Below are positions 21,956-33,507 of a DNA stretch of 64,000 bases, piece after piece. The notes beneath the pieces were generated by a model. That model was not told the DNA's origin and ran no database searches. It worked only from the letters and a program-made list of their open reading frames with translations. Both the position numbers and the translations under genes were made by a program. This DNA comes from Helianthus annuus (taxonomy: Eukaryota > Streptophyta > Magnoliopsida > Asterales > Asteraceae), in assembly GCF_002127325.2 (NCBI RefSeq), contig NC_035448.2, forward strand, positions 90,100,546 through 90,164,545, in the 5' to 3' direction. Each line of letters begins with the position of its first letter. The first letter of the stretch is position 1.

Positions 21956-22231
21956 GCACAATAGTTGAAACAAGACGGCAAGAACATGCAACGAAAAACG
22001 ACAAGAAAAACAAAAGAAAAACAACCCTCAACGACTAAGCAAACAAAACCCTAATCGAAACGAAAAGAAAGAAAAACCCTAATTCCAACTTCAAAAGATT
22101 AGAAACCAGGATTGAAGTCTAGAACCTTACTCAGAAGGATCGACAACACCCCAATACCTAACCCAGATCGATCAAAATTAAGGTTCACAATGAAGAACTA
22201 GGGTTACTGGAAAAGTCGCCATAATCGCCTA

Positions 22232-23102
22232 GGATTATGGAATGTGTTACATCCACGTCGTTTTCTCTAAGCATCAATGGAAACATACATGGGTATTCCC
22301 GGGGTGAGAGGGGCTTACGTCAAGGAGACCCTATGTCTCCTTATTTATTCACCATGGTTATGGAAGTGCTAACTCTACTTCTTCGAAAAGCAGCTGATTC
22401 GGAACCATCTTTTAGATTCCATAACAAGTGTGAAAAACAGATGATTATAAATGTTTGCTTTGCAGATGATCTCCTTATCTTTGCTAGGGGAAATACTCAA
22501 TCGGCGAGGGTTATCATGGACTCTTTGCTAATTTTTAAGGATGTTTCGGGCTTGGCTCCAAGTAATTCTAAAAGTTCTGCGTTTTTTTGCAATGTTTCTA
22601 GTAGCATTAAATCTAGAATCATGGAGTTTGTTCCTTTTGAGGAGGGTAAGTTGCCGATTAAGTATCTTGGGGTTCCTCTTTTGGCGTCTCGGCTTCTTGT
22701 TAAAGATTGTAAGGTTCTGGTGGAAAGAATGGATAAAAGGATCATGGATTGGAAAAATAAATTCCTTTCATTTGCGGGTAGGCTTCAATTGGTTATCTCG
22801 GTCCTGTCTTCTATTCATGCGTATTGGGCTTCGGTTTCTTGTTACCATCGAGTATCATTAAGGAGCTGGAGAATAAGATGAAGTGGTTCTTATGGGGTTA
22901 TGGTACAGCCGCTAAAGGTAGAGCAAAAGTTGCCTGGAAAGAGGTGTGTCTTCCTAAGTCTGAAGGGGGGCTCGGCATTAGACGTATTCTTGATGTTAAT
23001 CGATCTCTTATGACGTATCACATCTATAGTATTCTATCGGAAAGGAAATCCCTTTGGACTAAGTGGGTGTTGATTCATAGGTTAAAAAACCGTAGCTTTT
23101 GG
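22232..23102 (+). pseudogene. LINE L3 ORF2, C-terminal half, first part
   Basis: RT from IMECVTSTSFSLSING through GLRQGDPMSPYLF and VCFADDLLIF to the thumb region (KFLSFAGRLQLV, KGRAKVAWKEVC). One base is missing near 22838-22843, moving the frame from the first stretch (to 22881) into a second (to about 23102). It is interrupted at 23102 by gypsy element A2 after KNRSFW, and resumes at 32549. Confidence 0.88.
23098..23102. repeat. Target-site duplication of A2, left
   Basis: TTTGG immediately before the LTR. The same five bases follow the other LTR at 32549-32553, restoring the LINE frame AGC TTT TGG GAC. Confidence 0.95.
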
Positions 23103-23510
23103 TGTCACACCCCCAAAATCAACACGCGGAGTATCACCGCTTGGGAGCGTGACTGACCAGGATCAAGCCACCAATCATATTGAACATGCATTTAATATTA
23201 AGTAAAATAACTGAAAACCATCCATTCAATACAAAAGGTGATCAAACAAATCATCGTTTCAAAATGTAGCGGAAGCATAGTAAATAAACCAGTAGTAGTT
23301 AACAGTTTTAAGTGTCATAATAGCTCAACAGAAAAGCCACGATCCTTGTCCACAACGACCCGCTTCTCCAGTGCAAGCTCCAAGTACCTAACGATCTGCA
23401 AGGCATGTAACAGAATGATCAACAAACTAGTTGAGCGAGTTCACAGAAAGTAAATGCGTAATAGTAAGTTCGTTTGTAACAGGTGGCTCTACTGGGCCGT
23501 TTGTATGTTC

Positions 23511-23576
23511 TATTGGTGGTGGTGTTCCACGTTATTGGTGGTGGTGTTCCACGTTATTGGTGGTGGTGTTCCACGT
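23511..23576. repeat. 22-bp x 3 tandem repeat in A2 LTR
   Basis: Three exact copies of TATTGGTGGTGGTGTTCCAC plus GT. The same array is at 30788-30853 in the other LTR. Confidence 0.95.
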
Positions 23577-23607
23577 TGTATAACCACTAGACTACTCGTA
23601 ACTATAG

Positions 23608-23703
23608 GTATCCTTCACAACCGAGGATAGTGATCAGTATAAGTATCCTTCACATCCGAGGATAGTGATCAGTATAAGTATCCTTCACATCCGAGGATAG
23701 TAA
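23608..23703. repeat. 35-bp x 3 tandem repeat in A2 LTR
   Basis: Three copies with a 35-bp period starting GTATCCTTCACA...CCGAGGATAG. The word TATCCT...AGGATA makes each unit partly self-complementary. The same array is near 30885-30980. Confidence 0.9.
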
Positions 23704-24109
23704 TGTGGTAGTCTAGTCATAGTGTCAATAGTGTATCTAATCAACCTTTCAATCCCTTTCCCAACACCCCGGGAATCCCATGCCTTGGTAAGAGTGTGAA
23801 CTCACCTTGGTTTGCTCGGTATGCTAGGTTATGCACTCACAAGAATTTAATCACGTCTATTGTATGCACGTATAACAAATCAGTTCATGTTCGCAATGAT
23901 ACGCATGCAATTTAATGTTCACATAGCAGTCAGTTTGCATATCGGCACAACACGTATTATTGCACGTATACAAATGTTAACGTTCATCAAGCATGGCATG
24001 CCAAATAAATCAAGCATATAATTCCATCTTTCAAAGTAGGTTCATAAATCCCTAGTATCTTTCGAATCCAACTATTATCTTTCGACAACAGTTATCACAA
24101 TTACACTTC

Positions 24110-24265
24110 GGACCGAATGTTATGTTTCGGACCAATGTCATCTTTCGGTCAAAGCTATCTTTCGGTCCAAACTATCTTTCGGTCAAAGTTATGGTTCGGT
24201 CCAAACTATCTTTCGGTCAAAGTTATGGTTCGGTCCAAACTATCTTTCGGTCAAAGTTATTATGG
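24110..24265. repeat. 34-bp CTTTCGGTC array in A2 LTR
   Basis: Tandem copies of about 34 bp containing TATCTTTCGGTCAAAG and TTCGGTCCAAAC, with degenerate copies outward to about 24350. It lies downstream of the presumed TATA box in element sense. The equivalent array is at 31388-31543. Confidence 0.9.
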
Positions 24266-24860
24266 TTCGAAGGATAGGCATCTTTCGGTTCACAGCAACC
24301 ATGTTTCGGATAACAAGTATCTTTCGGCATATTGGTTATCCTTCGATAAATAACAGTTACATTTTATTCAAGTTTTCCAAGTTTATCCGATTATCAATTA
24401 ACACAACTTTCAAGTAATCGGTTACCTATAATCGATCAAACAGTCAGTTTCATATTAAAACCTTATGAACCCTAATTTAACCGTATGAACAATAATAATA
24501 CTCAATCATGTGTGTTCCGATTTCATGAACGATAACAATTTCGGATTGCATAAAATCACATCCGATCCACAATCACATCCGATTCACCAAACAGTATCAT
24601 TAAACATAGTTCACAACAGATCCGATTAGCATACAAATCCGATTAACATCAATATACAATCATTATACGTAACCGGTTAACATACAAACAACATATTGAC
24701 ATGTGATTGATAAATCATGAAATCATATACTTTAGACACTAACCGGGATAGAAAGCAAAAGAATTGATCAGCAAGTAGTCTCCGTAAATTTGTGGTTGCC
24801 GTCACAAGTAAAGGTGTTCTAGGGTTTTTAGAAAAACTCCGACTTTGCATGCCATTCACC

Positions 24861-24868
24861 GTATATAA
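24861..24868 (-). promoter_or_regulatory. Presumed TATA box of A2 3' LTR
   Basis: TTTATATAC in element sense, followed about 60-80 nt downstream by AAAACCCTAGAACACC, which looks like transcribed leader. The copy in the 5' LTR is at 32139-32146 and would drive the element. Position and sequence fit, but no transcript evidence is available. Confidence 0.4.
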
Positions 24869-25270
24869 ACATATTACAGGAGTGGGCCGAGCCCATTAGA
24901 AGACTGGGCCGAAAGATGTCGAAGGATCTCTTCTTGGCCCGAAGGATATGTTTCGAGACCCTTCAAGCCGAAAGTTGATCTTTCGGATCGAAGGATATGT
25001 TTCGTGATCCTTCGATCCTTGAGCCATGTTTCGTGGACATCCTTCGAAGGTTGGACATCCTTCGAAGGTTGTTTGTGTGATGTAATGTGTTTCACACTAA
25101 CTAGTTTACACATTTGCAAGTTTCACAATGTAACAAACAAACAACTATGTACAGTCAAACAATCAAAACGTATAAAATTTCATGGCAACCAAACGTGCAA
25201 ATAAACAACTAGTCAATACATGATCGTGTAATACATATGAAATCGAATCTTGGAAATTCGAGTTGTCACA

Positions 25271-25409
25271 TTATCCCCAACTTGAAAGAAATTTCGTCCC
25301 GAAATTTGGTACGCACTCACTGAGGAAGCTAGGTAAGTTACATCATTCACTGGTTTTCCTGGGGTGTCACATCATCCCCCCGTTGATTTGGAATTTCGTC
25401 CCGAAATTC
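25271..25409 (-). promoter_or_regulatory. Doubled hairpin / polypurine-tract module of A2
   Basis: Two similar modules lie in tandem just before the 3' LTR. In element sense each has an 8-bp-arm palindrome around GAATTTCGGGACGAAATT, then a G-rich tract, then TGTGACA. The outer module (hairpin 25391-25409, GGGGGGATGA, TGTGACACC) is within the end of the gag-pol frame. The inner module (hairpin 25290-25307, GGGGATAA) abuts the present LTR. The inner tract is the one in use, judging by LTR position. Confidence 0.6.
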
Positions 25410-28400
25410 AGTAGTAGTAGCTTCAGTCTCAGAAGTGGATGCATTGGTTTCGAATAGCTGGGGGTGCTTTTCTTTCATCTGGTCTTCGCGTTCCCAGGTA
25501 TACTCTGGGCCACGCTGGGAGTTCCAACGAACTCGAACAAGAGGGATTCTCTTGTGTTTGTGGACCTTAACATCCCGGTCCGTGATTTCAACTGGTTCCT
25601 CGACGAACTGCAACCGCTCGTCGATAGTGAGTTCCTTAAAAGGAACTATAAGGGTCTCATCTGATAGGCATTTCTTCAGATTCGACACGTGAAATACATT
25701 GTGAACTGCACCGAGTTCAGCTGGTAGGTTTAATCTGTAGGCTACTTTGCCAATCTTTTCTAAGATTTCGAATGGTCCGACGTACCGCGGATTCAGTTTG
25801 CCTCGTTTACCAAATCGAACCACACCCTTCCAGGGTGAAACTTTCAATAAAACCCGGTCCCCGACCTCAAATTCCAATGGCTTTCTACGCTTGTCCGCGT
25901 AGGCTTTCTGACGGTCGCGTGCTGCCGCCATGCGTTGACGTATCTGTGCTATCTTTTCTGTGGCGTCCACAACAATCTCTGGACCCGTAATTTGACTATC
26001 CCCCACCTCTGCCCAACAGAGAGGTGACCGGCATTTACGTCCGTACAATGCCTCAAATGGAGCGGCTTGAATGCTGGTGTGGTAACTGTTATTGTATGAA
26101 AACTCCACTAAAGGGAGGTGTTTTTCCCAGCCGTTGCCGAAATCGATGACACACGCTCGAAGCATGTCTTCTAGAGTTTGGATAGTTCGCTCAGACTGCC
26201 CATCTGTCTGGGGATGATATGCTGTGCTCATGTCTAACCGTGAGCCGAAGGATTTGTGCATCGCTTGCCAAAGCTCTGACGTGAATCGTGCATCGCGATC
26301 CGAAATAATGGAAGTGGGCACTCCGTGCCTCGAAACAACTTCTTTAAGATAGACGTCTGCTAGGGTAGAAAACTTATCCGTTTCTTTGATAGCCAAGAAG
26401 TGAGCAGACTTTGTGAGTCGATCAACGATCACCCAAATAGTGTCATTCCCACGCTGGGATCTAGGTAAACCCGTAACGAAATCCATGGAAATTTCTTCCC
26501 ATTTCCATTGCGGTATCTTAGGCTGCTGAAGTAGACCAGCTGGTTTCTGATATTCGACCTTGACTCTCGCACAGGTCAAACACTTGCCAACATAGGTAGC
26601 GATGTGGGCTTTCATACTTGGCCACCAGTATGTTGTTTTGATATCGTGGTACATTTTATCTGCCCCTGGATGTACCGAGTAGCGAGACTTGTGCGCTTCA
26701 TCCATCACAAGTTCGCGTAGACCGCCATAAAGTGGGACCCAAATACGCCCCGTTACATAGTAGGCGCCGTCTTCCTTTTGTTCCATGCGTTGCCTTGAGC
26801 CGCGTAAGGCTTCAGCTTTGACGTTTTCGGGTTTCAGTGCTTCTAACTGAGCAGCTCGTATCTGTGCAGGAAGACTGGACTGAATAGTAAGCTGTAGCGC
26901 TCGCACGCGCTTAGGTAGAGTGTCTTTCCGACTGAGGGCATCAGCCACAACATTGGCCTTGCCTGGATGATACTTGATGGCGCATTCGTAGTCGTTCAGA
27001 AGTTCAACCCATCTTCGTTGACGCATATTCAAATCCTTTTGCTTAAGAATATGCTCGAGACTCCTGTGATCGGTGTAAATCGTGCACCTGGTACCGTACA
27101 GGTAGTGTCGCCATATCTTAAGCGCGAAAACAACAGCTCCCAGCTCTAAATCGTGCGTCGTGTAGTTCCGTTCATGAACCTTGAGTTGTCGAGAAGCGTA
27201 GGCGATCACTTTATCACGTTGCATCAACACACATCCAAGACCCTGGATGGATGCATCACAATATACTACGAAGTCATCTGTGCCCTCTGGCAATGAAAGA
27301 ATAGATGCGCTGCAGAGCCTATCCTTTAGATACTGAAAAGCGGTCTCTTGCGTATTACCCCATCTGTAAACGACACCTTTCTGTGTTAGCATAGTAAGTG
27401 GTTGCGCGATCTTGGAGAAGTCTTTAATAAATCGCCTGTAGTAACCCGCCAAACCCAAGAATTGGCGTATTTCAGTCGGTGTACGCGGTGCTGGCCAGTT
27501 TCTGATCGAATCAACCTTGGATGGATCGACATGAATCCCATCCTTGTTTACCACATGGCCTAAGAAGTGGACTTCACGAAGCCAGAAGTCGCATTTTGAA
27601 AACTTTGCATACAGTTGCTCCTTTCGAAGAAGTTCCAAGATAAGGCGTAAGTGCTGCTCGTGCTCCTCCTGACTCTTGGAGTAAATCAAAATGTCTTCGA
27701 TGAAGACGATAACAAACTTATCCAGATACGGTTTGCACACCCTGTTCATAAGATCCATGAAGACTGCAGGCGCGTTCGTAAGCCCGAATGGCATGACAAG
27801 AAACTCGTAATGACCGTAGCGAGTTCTGAAAGCGGTTTTGGAGACGTCCTCATCCCGGACTCTCAGCTGATGATACCCTGACCTTAAATCAATCTTGGAA
27901 TAGTAACACGACCCTTGCAACTGGTCGAATAGGTCATCTATGCGCGGAAGAGGATAACGGTTCTTCACCGTCACCTTATTGAGTTCGCGGTAGTCGATGC
28001 ACATCCTGAACGTACCGTCTTTCTTCTTTACAAATAACACTGGAGCTCCCCAAGGCGAAGAGCTTGGACGAATAAAGCCCTTTTCCAAGAGCTCTTGTAG
28101 TTGCTTCGACAGTTCTTCCAGTTCGGTTGGAGCTAAACGATACGGTGCGCGGGCTATTGGTGCTGCTCCAGGAGCTAACTCAATCTGAAACTCGACTTGA
28201 CGATGAGGAGGTAAACCAGGTAAATCTTCAGGAAACACTTGAGGAAAATCACGCACAACTGGTATATCCTCCAGCTTCTTTTCCTTTGCTGATGCGTCAG
28301 TGACAAGTGCCAGGATGGCGGTATGTCCCTTTCGTAAACATTTCTGCGCCTTTAAGAAAGAGATGATGCCAACCACAGCACCACTCTTGTCACCTTGTAC

Positions 28401-29893
28401 TTCGAGTGGTTCTTGACTGGAGCGAGGGATACGAATAACTTTTTCTTTGCATAAGATCTCCGCGTGATGTTGGGATAACCAATCCATACCGATAACGACG
28501 TCGAAACTACCCAAAACTATGGGTATAAGATCAATCGAGAAAGTCTGACCCGCTAGAACAATACTACAACCCTTGACTACTTGTGCGGCTTCTACACTTT
28601 TACCATTGGCTAGTTCTACGACGTGTTTGGTGTCTAGGGGTGTTGGTGTACGTTTTAATAATTTACTCATTTTCAATGACATATAGCTTGTATCAGCACC
28701 CGAATCAAATAAAACAGTAACATAAATATCGTCGAGAAGAAACTTACCCATAACCACATTGGGATCATTCACTGCATCTCCTCGACCCAACACAAAAGCA
28801 CGACCACGAGCTTCATTGCCGTTGTTGTTGTTGTTTCCCCCGTTGTTGTTGTTACCATTACCCTGATTGTTGTTATGATTGTTGTTGTTCTGGTTCCTGT
28901 TCAACTGAGGGCAATGCCTTTTGAAGTGACCCTCTGCACCGCAATGAAAACACCCTTTGTTACCCTGCTGCTGATGCTGCTGTGCCTGGGGTTGCTGATG
29001 ATTCTGGTTTGCAGGACGAGCGCTTCTACAATCTTTAGCCTCGTGACCCATCTTGAGGCATCTTTGACAACGAACCTTATTACACTGGCCACTGTGATGT
29101 TTGTTGCAGGTGTTACACTTTGGAAGGTTTCCTCGATACCCTCCCTGTCTGTGGCTGCCTGAGGAGTGCTGACTGGGACTCTGGTAACTGTCTGTCTTTC
29201 GTTGTTGAGCTTGCGACTGCACTGAAGCTGATCCCTTGCTAGAATCCCCATCCCATTTTCTCTTACTTTCACTGGGAGTAGCAAGTGTAGTAGAAGCAGT
29301 AGCGGTAGCAGTAGCACTGATACGCTTTGGCAGTTTGTTCTGATCCACTGCCTGATCGGTGATGCGATGAGCGAGACGCTGGATTTCCTGGATGTTGTTG
29401 AGATTAGCCGAGGTAACGTGGCTCTGTATTTCTGGTGCCAAACCTTTGAGGTACAACTCAATACGCTTGTATGGAGGGTCCACCATAGTTGGACATAACA
29501 CAGCCAACTCATTTGATCTCTTGGTGTAGGCTTCGATTTCCGAACCAACCATTTTCAAGTTATACAACTCGTCCTCCAACTTGTGAATGTCTTCTCTAGT
29601 GCAGTATTCCCTCTTGATCAGTTCTTTAAAATCATTCCAGGGTGTGGCGTTAGCAGCTGCCAACCCTAAGATCTGCACTTGTGCGTTCCACCAAGTGAGC
29701 GCAATCCCTTCAAGTGTGCCAGTGGCGAACTTCACCCTGCGAGCCTCAGGGCATTCACACATTTCGAAAACCGACTCGAGCTTTTCAAACCAGTGGAGGA
29801 GTCCAACTGCTCCCTCCGTGCCACTGAACGAACTAGGACGACATTCCATGAAATTCTTGAAGGTGCACCCAGGTTGTTGCTGAGCGGGTTGAC
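25347..29893 (-). CDS. A2 gag-pol polyprotein, exon 2
   Basis: One open frame of about 1,515 codons. Residue numbers below count from 29915. Gag core is about 20-190. Knuckles are at 267-296 and 322-335 ([14 protein letters not shown]). Aspartic protease has D404-S405-G406. RT is about 590-760, with D676 (SKIDLRSG) but FIED at 738-741 where FIDD is expected. RNase H has D887 and THDLE near 920. Integrase has an HHCC zinc site (H1075/H1082 to C1112/C1115) and core residues D1145, D1206 and E1242, giving D35E spacing. The chromodomain-like tail is about 1440-1490 ([15 protein letters not shown]). The C-terminus reads EFRDEIP across a conserved palindrome. The frame is complete, but the Asp-to-Glu change should cripple RT, so movement of this copy would need help. 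Upstream of 29893 there is no in-frame ATG in this exon before residue 23, which supports splicing from exon 1. Confidence 0.93.
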
Positions 29894-29979
29894 CTATTGT
29901 GTACGAATAGGGCAAAGTTAAGTACGAGAATTAATGTAGGATCTAAAGATCCTAGTGTCTATACTGCAGGGTATACTAC
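29894..29979 (-). other. Putative gag intron of A2
   Basis: 86 nt, GTAGTATACC...CACAATAG. Removing it joins exon 1 (ending GCA G) to exon 2 (GT CAA CCC) in frame, giving [14 protein letters not shown]. Its length is close to the plant minimum. The same position and phase are seen in A1 and D. Confidence 0.75.
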
Positions 29980-30055
29980 CTGCTTGGGCGGCTGCAACTG
30001 CCGCAGCAACGAGAGCCTCTAGCTGGGCTTGAGTCATGGTAATTCGTGCGGCCAT
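29980..30055 (-). CDS. A2 gag-pol exon 1
   Basis: 76 nt from ATG at 30055, encoding MAARITMTQAQLEALVAAAV plus AAAQA and the first base of a Gly codon. The sequence is Ala-rich and likely helical. It matches exon 1 of A1 (MTQAQLTAL) and, in general character, of D (EAELQQIIAAAIAQYAA). A second in-frame ATG (MTQAQ) could also serve as the start. Confidence 0.75.
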
Positions 30056-30364
30056 TGATCTTCACATCAAAGGCAACATAAGTGAGAAAGGTTCGCGAAT
30101 AGTGCGATGACAGAAGAGTGTAAGCACATAAGTATTCTCATGCAATGACAAGTTGTGAGCAAGGTAATGTAAGCATACTACGAGCAAAGTTCTATGCAAA
30201 TTCTAGCAATGTAGGCAATAAACATAAACCTTATTACCTAGGAAGTTGAGTCTTGCACGTGGAGCGAAGCGTCGTTGTGGATCGTTGAGAGCACTGTTCT
30301 GGTTATAGTCTGGTTTTAATAAAAACGTTTTTCCATATTAAAACCAAGTTCTCTATAACCAATG
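30056..30364 (-). other. A2 untranslated leader
   Basis: Leader between primer site and gag start, nearly the same as in A1. No ORF is supported. Confidence 0.6.
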
Positions 30365-30376
30365 GCTCTGATACCA
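30365..30376 (-). promoter_or_regulatory. Primer-binding site of A2 (tRNA-iMet)
   Basis: TGGTATCAGAGC in element sense, 3 nt from the LTR edge at 30380. Confidence 0.93.
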
Positions 30377-30379
30377 ATC

Positions 30380-32548
30380 TGTCACACCCCCAAAATCAAC
30401 ACGCGGAGTATCACCGCTTGGGAGCGTGACTGACCAGGATCAAGCCACCAATCATATTGAACATGCATTTAATATTAAGTAAAATAACTGAAAACCATCC
30501 ATTCAATACAAAAGGTGATCAAACAAATCATCGTTTCAAAATGTAGCGGAAGCATAGTAAATAAACCAGTAGTAGTTAACAGTTTTAAGTGTCATAATAG
30601 CTCAACAGAAAAGCCACGATCCTTGTCCACAACGACCCGCTTCTCCAGTGCAAGCTCCAAGTACCTAACGATCTGCAAGGCATGTAACAGAATGATCAAC
30701 AAACTAGTTGAGCGAGTTCACAGAAAGTAAATGCGTAATAGTAAGTTCGTTTGTAACAGGTGGCTCTACTGGGCCGTTTGTATGTTCTATTGGTGGTGGT
30801 GTTCCACGTTATTGGTGGTGGTGTTCCACGTTATTGGTGGTGGTGTTCCACGTTGTATAACCACTAGACTACTCGTAACTATAGGTATCCTTCACAACCG
30901 AGGATAGTGATCAGTATAAGTATCCTTCACATCCGAGGATAGTGATCAGTATAAGTATCCTTCACATCCGAGGATAGTAATGTGGTAGTCTAGTCATAGT
31001 GTCAATAGTGTATCTAATCAACCTTTCAATCCCTTTCCCAACACCCCGGGAATCCCATGCCTTGGTAAGAGTGTGAACTCACCTTGGTTTGCTCGGTATG
31101 CTAGGTTATGCACTCACAAGAATTTAATCACGTCCTATTGTATGCACGTATAACAAATCAGTTCATGTTCGCAATGATACGCATGCAATTTAATGTTCAC
31201 ATAGCAGTCAGTTTGCATATCGGCACAACACGTATTATTGCACGTATACAAATGTTAACGTTCATCAAGCATGGCATGCCAAATAAATCAAGCATATAAT
31301 TCCATCTTTCAAAGTAGGTTCATAAATCCCTAGTATCTTTCGAATCCAACTATTATCTTTCGACAACAGTTATCACAATTACACTTCGGACCGAATGTTA
31401 TGTTTCGGACCAATGTCATCTTTCGGTCAAAGCTATCTTTCGGTCCAAACTATCTTTCGGTCAAAGTTATGGTTCGGTCCAAACTATCTTTCGGTCAAAG
31501 TTATGGTTCGGTCCAAACTATCTTTCGGTCAAAGTTATTATGGTTCGAAGGATAGGCATCTTTTGGTTCACAGCAACCATGTTTCGGATAACAAGTATCT
31601 TTCGGCATATTGGTTATCCTTCGATAAATAACAGTTACATTTTATTCAAGTTTTCCAAGTTTATCCGATTATCAATTAACACAACTTTCAAGTAATCGGT
31701 TACCTATAATCGATCAAACAGTCAGTTTCATATTAAAACCTTATGAACCCTAATTTAACCGTATGAACAATAATAATACTCAATCATGTGTGTTCCGATT
31801 TCATGAACGATAACAATTTCGGATTGCATAAAATCACATCCGATCCACAATCACATCCGATTCACCAAACAGTATCATTAAACATAGTTCACAACAGATC
31901 CGATTAGCATACAAATCCGATTAACATCAATATACAATCATTATACGTAACCGGTTAACATACAAACAACATATTGACATGTGATTGATAAATCATGAAA
32001 TCATATACTTTAGACACTAACCGGGATAGAAAGCAAAAGAATTGATCAGCAAGTAGTCTCCGTAAATTTGTGGTTGCCGTCACAAGTAAAGGTGTTCTAG
32101 GGTTTTTAGAAAAACTCCGACTTTGCATGCCATTCACCGTATATAAACATATTACAGGAGTGGGCCGAGCCCATTAGAAGACTGGGCCGAAAGATGTCGA
32201 AGGATCTCTTCTTGGCCCGAAGGATATGTTTCGAGACCCTTCAAGCCGAAAGTTGATCTTTCGGATCGAAGGATATGTTTCGTGATCCTTCGATCCTTGA
32301 GCCATGTTTCGTGGACATCCTTCGAAGGTTGGACATCCTTCGAAGGTTGTTTGTGTGATGTAATGTGTTTCACACTAACTAGTTTACACATTTGCAAGTT
32401 TCACAATGTAACAAACAAACAACTATGTACAGTCAAACAATCAAAACGTATAAAATTTCATGGCAACCAAACGTGCAAATAAACAACTAGTCAATACATG
32501 ATCGTGTAATACATATGAAATCGAATCTTGGAAATTCGAGTTGTCACA
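30380..32548 (-). repeat. 5' LTR of A2
   Basis: 2,169 bp, the same as the 3' LTR apart from one extra base and one substitution. It carries the same internal arrays (22 bp x 3 at 30788-30853, 35 bp x 3 near 30885-30980, CTTTCGG array 31388-31543). The presumed TATA box at 32139-32146 would start transcription toward lower coordinates. Confidence 0.95.
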
Positions 32549-33507
32549 TTTGGGACATTCCTATACATAGTAACTCGCCTTGGAGTTGGAGGAAATTACT
32601 GAAATTTAGACATGTCGTTAGGCCTTTTTTCTGGTCCAAAATCGGTAATGGCGAATCTATATCCTTATGGTTTGATAAGTGGTGTAGTCACGGTCCGCTG
32701 TGTGATTTTGTTACTCATAGACGAATGGCACAGCATGGTTTTAGTATGTTCTCTAAGCTTGCGGATGCTGTAGATGGTGGTAACTAGACTTGGCCTGAAG
32801 CTTGGAGGAATTTATTCCCTGTCCTTTTTCAGCTCCAACCCGTTATGTTATCGTCTAGCGTTCAGGATAGAATCATGTGGATGAATTCGGAAGGTAACTT
32901 GGTCTCGTTTGAGTCTAAGGAGGTGTGGGCGGCTATTCGTTCTCGGGGACAACCTATTGAATGGTCGAATGTTGTTTGGTCTCGGTTTAATATTCCTAAG
33001 CATGCTTTCATTAGTTGGCTGATTCTTAAAAAGAAGTTATGGACTCAGGATAGAATTCTTCACTGGAATCATACCGTAACCGGTTCTATGAACCAAATGT
33101 GTTGTCTTCTCTGTTATACAGGTATTGAAACAAGGGACCATTTGTTTTTTGAGTGCAGCTACTCAAAGAAGGTGTGGCATGATGTTCGAGAGAAAGGAGA
33201 TATGTCTCGGGTCAATGGAAAATGGGACGTCATTATGCAATAGCTGGTTCCTAGAGCTACTCATCGTTCCGTTAAGGAGGTTGCGAGCAGACTTATAGTG
33301 GAAGCTGCGGCGTATTATATTTGGAGGGAAAGGAATGCTAGATTCTTCAACAACCAACTTAGACCGCCGGAACAAATTGTGGAACTTATTTTGCATACGG
33401 TCCGATCAAAATTGCTTTCTTTCAAGTACAAAGCCAGTGCCAATGTCAACGGGTTCTTGGAGAAGTGGAACGTGCATGGGGTAGAGACCTTTGATGACCA
33501 TTATTAG
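32549..33507 (+). pseudogene. LINE L3 ORF2, C-terminal half, second part
   Basis: Resumes after A2 with the codons for DIPIHSNSPWSWRKLLK. It covers the C-terminal part with the zf-RVT-like set MCCLLCYTGIETRDHLFFEC and ends VETFDDHY. Two stops break it: TAG at 32785-32787 (after DAVDGGN) and TAG at 33241-33243 (after WDVIMQ). Confidence 0.88.

Larger units (their letters stand above)
18692..22231 (-). mobile_element. LINE L3, inverted 5' segment
   Basis: The 5' half of LINE L3, lying on the minus strand and ending in the RT domain (HGFGFNQRFI). The 3' half starts in the opposite orientation at 22232 with the next residues (WIMECVTS). The outer flanks carry one 18/19-bp target duplication (AAATCGG...CTAATTCG at 18674-18691 and 33681-33699), so both halves are one insertion. 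This is the classic product of twin priming. The inner joint is CCATAATC GCCTAG GATTATGG (22209-22240 region), a short inverted match. Confidence 0.9.
23103..25270 (-). repeat. 3' LTR of A2
   Basis: 2,168 bp, TGTCACACCCCC to GAGTTGTCACA in plus reading. It contains a 22-bp x 3 repeat (23511-23576), a 35-bp x 3 repeat (23608-23703), a 34-bp CTTTCGG array (24110-24265) and a U3 cluster of CGAAGGAT / ATCCTTCG words (24900-25075). In element sense, U3 is at the high-coordinate end. Confidence 0.95.
23103..32548 (-). mobile_element. Ty3/gypsy retrotransposon A2, complete
   Basis: A complete 9,446-bp element on the minus strand: 3' LTR 23103-25270, internal region, 5' LTR 30380-32548, primer site, and 5-bp target duplication TTTGG. 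The LTRs show two differences by eye: one extra base in the 5' LTR (near 31127, CGTCCTATT against CGTCTATT) and one substitution (near 24289 / 31564, TTTCGG against TTTTGG). The insertion is therefore very recent. Gag-pol is one open frame, but RT has lost a catalytic Asp. It lies inside LINE L3, which it splits. Confidence 0.96.

Noticed and set aside
24117..24353. Small protein with repeated FGQSYLSV units
   Set aside because: It is a translation of the 34-bp LTR tandem repeat. The same frame is in the other LTR at 31395-31631 and it has no coding context.
29894..29915. Start of A2 gag-pol at 29915 ([10 protein letters not shown])
   Set aside because: The first codon there is TTG, inside the inferred intron. 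Splicing from the ATG at 30055 explains the N-terminus better.
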